DNA of 64,000 nt from Owenia fusiformis (Eukaryota; Annelida; Polychaeta; Sabellida; Oweniidae). Below, piece by piece: positions 63,101-64,000 of this stretch (positions within the stretch are counted from its first letter, which is position 1; each line of letters begins with the position of its first letter). The translations under genes were made by a program, and so were the position numbers. The notes beneath the pieces were generated by a model. That model was given only the letters and a program-made list of their open reading frames with translations, had not been told where the DNA came from and did no database searches. The stretch lies in contig CAIIXF020000009.1 of assembly GCA_903813345.2 (NCBI GenBank), positions 15,835,759 through 15,899,758 on the forward strand, written 5' to 3'.

Positions 63101-63837
63101 AATATATGGGGATAACGACACAATATAATTTTGGAGTGTACCACTAAAATCATATCCGAATGATATGACGTGATATCCAGTCGTATACAACTTAATTAGA
63201 CTCAGGCTATCATCTTTATTCATTCCTAGATATTGCCCATCTCAACTCATTTGCTACGCTCACTCATGGAAATAGGTGATATCTACTCATGGATAAAAAT
63301 GGTAACTCTCAAAAATCATAGGATATCCTCTATGTATCGTCCAATACAATTGTCAAATTTACATTATCATTAACTTACATTATACACGCACAACTTGCCA
63401 ATTTGTAACTATTAGTACTGTATATTCTAAATTGCAGTCATGAATAACATGAGATACTGTAAAGTATTAGTATTAATGTCATGAATAAAAATTGTCTAAA
63501 TCAGGATGCCAAATACATGTAATTGATAATCTGAACATTAAGATACCAGCTATGCACTTATCTATTTTTTAAGGAAACATATTGTGAAAACAACCAAGAT
63601 AATTCTAAATGATTAGCCAAATAAACTGCTCTTGAACACATCTTACAAAGTATGAGAGAGTGCTGATGTACTTACACAAGCAATCTGAGGAACTGTTACT
63701 TCCCATAGAGGATGTTGTAAAATTGGTGCTGCACTGAATGCATTGTGTCTGCCACTTTGATGGCTGGTAGGATCCTACTGGACACCCCATACACATATTG
63801 GAAGATATATTCAGGTAACTTCCTGGGTCACATGCGG
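44854..63837 (-). CDS. Type I membrane protein with GCC2/GCC3 and EGF modules (3' part of gene)
   Basis: Fourteen exons in transcript order: 63837-63676, 62301-62134, 60609-60448, 57804-57640, 57452-57291, 55969-55802, 53724-53563, 53361-53203, 52902-52738, 50056-49895, 48699-48571, 48230-48105, 45454-45343, 45133-44854. They join in frame to 759 complete residues. The first ten each encode one ephrin-receptor-like (GCC2/GCC3) module, a six-to-eight-cysteine extracellular fold also seen in SVEP1 and SCUBE proteins. Two EGF modules, a transmembrane helix and a 92-residue tail follow. All extracellular introns are phase 1, so each exon is a self-contained unit. The N-terminus lies past base 64000. 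Likely a cell-surface adhesion or receptor-type protein; no ligand can be named. Confidence 0.88.
45343..45454 (-). CDS. Exon: transmembrane helix
   Basis: Acceptor TTATTCCAG, donor GTAAAT. Encodes DPSARLGTDLIIGAAVGVP followed by ILIILAVLIIVACTAKFY, a single hydrophobic helix of about 24 residues. Confidence 0.9.
45546..47365. repeat. Pearl/HINE-like element, family 3, with about 12 tandem core units
   Basis: Starts TGTCACCACC and ends in the hairpin GTCACCACTTTTGGTGGTGA followed by CATAATAA. The core is about twelve units of 120-150 bases, each with TTTTTTGACCTTGAGAAGGT, CAAATGTCAAATCTAAAGTC and GAACATGTAGATGATTTTGA. Just before the hairpin is a CCAACC/ACCGCC-rich stretch (47275-47313) in place of the GGAC tetranucleotide of the other families. 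It lies in the intron between the EGF and transmembrane exons. Confidence 0.7.
47392..47690. repeat. Short inverted-repeat element (AGAGGACCCC ends)
   Basis: TATATAGAGGACCCC on the left and GGGGTCCTCTTTG on the right are inverted, about 280 bases apart, with no coding sequence between. Possibly a MITE; ends not exact. Confidence 0.35.
48105..48230 (-). CDS. Exon: EGF-like module 2
   Basis: Acceptor AATTTCAG, donor GTAGGT. QCVNSPCQNKAICERT and then GYNCICSDRYSGDVCE show the six-cysteine EGF pattern. Phase 1 at both ends. Confidence 0.88.
48571..48699 (-). CDS. Exon: EGF-like module 1 (calcium-binding type)
   Basis: Acceptor TTTCCACTTAG, donor GTAAGT. Starts SDECTNGEATCHPDATCTD, then GFTCACNTGFLGDGITC. 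DEC at the start and the GF-C-C-GF-GDG pattern suggest a calcium-binding EGF. Confidence 0.88.
48815..49616. repeat. Mariner-like element with long inverted arms
   Basis: Outer ends TATATCGAGTGT and its complement ACACCCGATATA; arms of about 150-190 bases share GAGTATCATTAGCAAGTT and GTACTAAGAAATT. The right end continues as TGGGACACCCGATATA, a mariner-type end also seen singly at 47918-47936. No transposase. Lies in the intron before EGF module 1. Confidence 0.65.
49895..50056 (-). CDS. Exon: GCC2/GCC3 module 10
   Basis: Acceptor AATATTTCAG, donor GTAAGT. NCQAGTYRHEPSNTCLNCPW and CKPCGPGLKVW with SSDCIC at the end. 162 bases, phase 1 in and out. Type A module of the array. Confidence 0.9.
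50154..51237. repeat. 51-bp minisatellite, 21 copies
   Basis: The unit reads AGGCTTGAGGCAGGTGAGGC then AACTAAATGCATACCTTGCT and AATAACCTTGT. One copy carries an extra GGCAGGTGA. Because 51 is divisible by three the array is open in one frame on the plus strand and would encode a 17-residue repeat (LRQVRQLNAYLANNLVG). It is intronic, antisense to the receptor gene, and begins about 100 bases from exon 49895-50056. Confidence 0.95.
51603..52672. repeat. Pearl/HINE-like element, family 1 (copy B)
   Basis: Starts ACTAGAAAAACAGCAACTCC and GGAGTAGCAAATCCCAACGA, ends TATCCCTGCGAAC...GTTCGGTGGGATAATAA. Six to seven core units of about 140 bases contain CATCTTGAAAATNTCTTC and AAATTTGAACCAAATCCGTC. 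ATGGACGGACAG precedes the 3' hairpin. Confidence 0.65.
52738..52902 (-). CDS. Exon: GCC2/GCC3 module 9
   Basis: Acceptor TTCTATTCTAG, donor GTACAT. DDCNAGKQYSPELQTCVACP then VCPIAFYTAGNGSTS and ADCNIG. 165 bases, phase 1 in and out. Confidence 0.9.
53203..53361 (-). CDS. Exon: GCC2/GCC3 module 8
   Basis: Acceptor TTTGTTTCCAG, donor GTGAGT. HCPIGMENSTGTCQDCAVGF then CTQCPTEKITPSTGATN and QCNIG. 159 bases. Type B module. Confidence 0.9.
53563..53724 (-). CDS. Exon: GCC2/GCC3 module 7
   Basis: Acceptor ATGTTTTAG, donor GTAAGT. ACVPGESLDSSSSMCKPCPV then TCNQCPLYQTTAGSGST and ADCYC. 162 bases. Type A module. Confidence 0.9.
54001..54401. repeat. 401-bp MITE (GGGGCAATCTGCG ends)
   Basis: Ends GGGGCAATCTGCGCGAGGTT and GGAACCTCACGCAGATTGCC are inverted; the arms continue with GGTTCGGTTTTTC for about 50 bases. 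No coding sequence. Confidence 0.75.
54489..55536 (+). mobile_element. Mariner-like transposon remnant (1,048 bp)
   Basis: Ends CAGGGTGTTCAGGAAATAAA and its complement, flanked by TA at 54487-54488 and 55537-55538. Inverted arms extend about 190 bases each. On the plus strand at 54895-55213, in shifted frames, are a DN-PSHAAV-like segment and then YFFAESKRDLRGHAFEN, matching the C-terminal region after the third catalytic Asp of mariner transposases. Frameshifts and stops make it inactive. Confidence 0.85.
55022..55213 (+). pseudogene. Mariner transposase C-terminal fragment
   Basis: MYFFAESKRDLRGHAFENTH and then a helical stretch ending KSWCLEWGKLC, the usual LR-G--FE...W pattern at the end of mariner-type transposases. 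Upstream catalytic parts are frameshifted. Confidence 0.75.
55802..55969 (-). CDS. Exon: GCC2/GCC3 module 6
   Basis: Acceptor TTTGTTTTCTAG, donor GTGAGG. YCSSGYEVTGTRQCSGCLRG then CTPCPAGNTTRGINSTS and ADCNIG. 168 bases. Type B module. Confidence 0.9.
56091..57212. repeat. Pearl/HINE-like element, family 1 (copy C, diverged)
   Basis: Starts near AAAGCAGCTTCAAGGAGTAG and TAAATCCCACCAAG, ends with TATATCCCTCCCAAACTACC and GATTGTGGGATAAT. The core units (about 140 bases) are diverged and interrupted. ATGGACGGACAG lies before the end. Confidence 0.55.
57291..57452 (-). CDS. Exon: GCC2/GCC3 module 5
   Basis: Acceptor TATGTTATAG, donor GTAAGT. ACGAGQYRDTVNNTCKSCAI then CLQCGASETTAQEAST and QCLC. 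162 bases. Type A module. Confidence 0.9.
57640..57804 (-). CDS. Exon: GCC2/GCC3 module 4, with a GC donor
   Basis: Acceptor AATTTTTTAG. YCPSGYESQGLLCQGCPRGS then CQTCPSDTTTENVNTTS and AGCNQG. The family length (165 bases) and phase 1 both require the exon to end at CAAG, followed by GCATGT, a non-canonical GC-AG donor. The next GT would shift the frame. Type B module. Confidence 0.82.
57805..60447. other. Receptor intron with repeat debris
   Basis: 58149-59110 is a truncated, diverged copy of Pearl/HINE family 2 (starts TGTCCCCACCA, no 3' hairpin seen). 59250-59920 has more diverged units with AAAATGGC and GAAATTATTTGTAAAGC. 59960-60320 has family 1 core units ending near ATGGACAGATGGACGATA. 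No exon recognised. Confidence 0.5.
60448..60609 (-). CDS. Exon: GCC2/GCC3 module 3
   Basis: Acceptor ATACTTTCCAG, donor GTAAGT. ACKAGTYRNTTTNICEDCPV then YQSSKWQDGCTTCPSSY and ADCSC. 162 bases. Type A module; very similar to module 1. Confidence 0.9.
61189..61660. repeat. Inverted-repeat element in receptor intron 2
   Basis: Arms 61189-61242 and 61608-61660 share GTCTTTGAAGGGTT and TTTAAAGTTTAAAAAGATTA and its complement at high identity. About 365 bases between, with no coding sequence. Confidence 0.65.
61700..62075. repeat. AT-rich tandem repeat (GTACTGAAAAATATACTGAA)
   Basis: About eight degenerate units of roughly 47 bases with AAATATGTACTGAAAAATAT and TTTAAGTGTGATTTTAAGTG. Ends 60 bases from the exon 2 donor. 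The open frames over it are artefacts. Confidence 0.8.
62134..62301 (-). CDS. Exon: GCC2/GCC3 module 2
   Basis: Acceptor AAATATTACAG, donor GTATTT. YCPAGFEKEVGNNSCVICSV then CQMCPLGFITPLPGAVS and NCNIG. 168 bases. Type B module. Confidence 0.9.
62479..62957. repeat. Inverted-repeat element related to 8290-8430
   Basis: Arms 62479-62552 and 62884-62957 share GTAGGTCAAAAATTGATGCC and a GGTTTACATGGG-type block in inverse orientation. The interior GAAATGGTGGGTAAGGGGCA recurs in diverged form at 8341. Larger limits (to about 63190) are possible. Confidence 0.6.
63676..63837 (-). CDS. Exon: GCC2/GCC3 module 1 in this window
   Basis: Acceptor CTTTATTACAG, donor GTAAGT. ACDPGSYLNISSNMCMGCPV then YQPSKWQTQCIQCSTNF and SDCLC. 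162 bases. Type A module. Its phase 1 start shows that more coding sequence lies upstream, outside the window. Confidence 0.9.
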
Positions 63838-64000
63838 CTGTAATAAAGAATGTAATATTCTTAAGTTAATGATACACTGAACCACTAAAACTGTCGAATT
63901 ATTGTGTGAAATGAGCATAATTAAAGCACCATTCCATGCAATGGTAACTCATATACTACTCTAATATACAGTATATTGATGCAAACAATGCATGTCCTTT

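Overview
The window is nuclear DNA from an animal, most likely a marine invertebrate. Genes are split by phase-consistent GT-AG introns, noncoding DNA is crowded with DNA transposons, minisatellites and foldback elements, and an extracellular exon array has the organisation usual in lophotrochozoans and invertebrate deuterostomes. The species cannot be fixed from sequence alone. All gene models below were built by eye from reading frames, splice-site consensus and phase; no database search was run.

Layout. (1) 1-6640: a divergent inverted-repeat pair encloses a dead LINE reverse-transcriptase fragment and satellite-like DNA. (2) 9298-35620, minus strand: a seven-exon gene for a fatty acid hydroxylase / sterol desaturase family membrane enzyme (370-residue model, three histidine boxes). 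Its introns hold foldback elements, a 35-bp minisatellite and, inside that minisatellite, a complete Polinton/Maverick element. (3) 19684-30094: the Polinton, 10,411 bp, with 304-bp terminal inverted repeats that I read as identical, and a 6-bp target duplication AACGTT. It encodes only three proteins, all on the plus strand: a zinc-finger protein-primed-type DNA polymerase B, a zinc-finger packaging-type ATPase, and a DDE integrase with a chromodomain. I see no capsid, minor capsid or protease gene. A 1,086-bp mariner-like element sits inside the polymerase gene and stops it. (4) 35.7-44.8 kb: intergenic DNA with a Tc1-like element carrying a 288-bp duplication, a CpG-rich Harbinger-like MITE with a TATA box, and two copies of a tandem-core repeat family. 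(5) 44854-63837, minus strand: the 3' part of a gene for a type I membrane protein with ten ephrin-receptor-like (GCC2/GCC3) cysteine modules, two EGF modules, one transmembrane helix and a 92-residue tail. Its 5' end lies beyond base 64000.

How the parts relate. The two host genes are not obviously linked in function. Within the Polinton, polymerase and integrase would copy and insert the element; the ATPase normally loads DNA into a capsid that this element no longer seems to encode. The most notable object is this capsid-less Polinton, whose polymerase and ATPase both carry zinc fingers and whose genes are interrupted by small introns. Second is a set of at least three unrelated repeat families that share one design: a short 5' motif, tandem core units, and a 3' hairpin whose last arm is complementary to the 5' motif, like Pearl/Helentron-associated elements.
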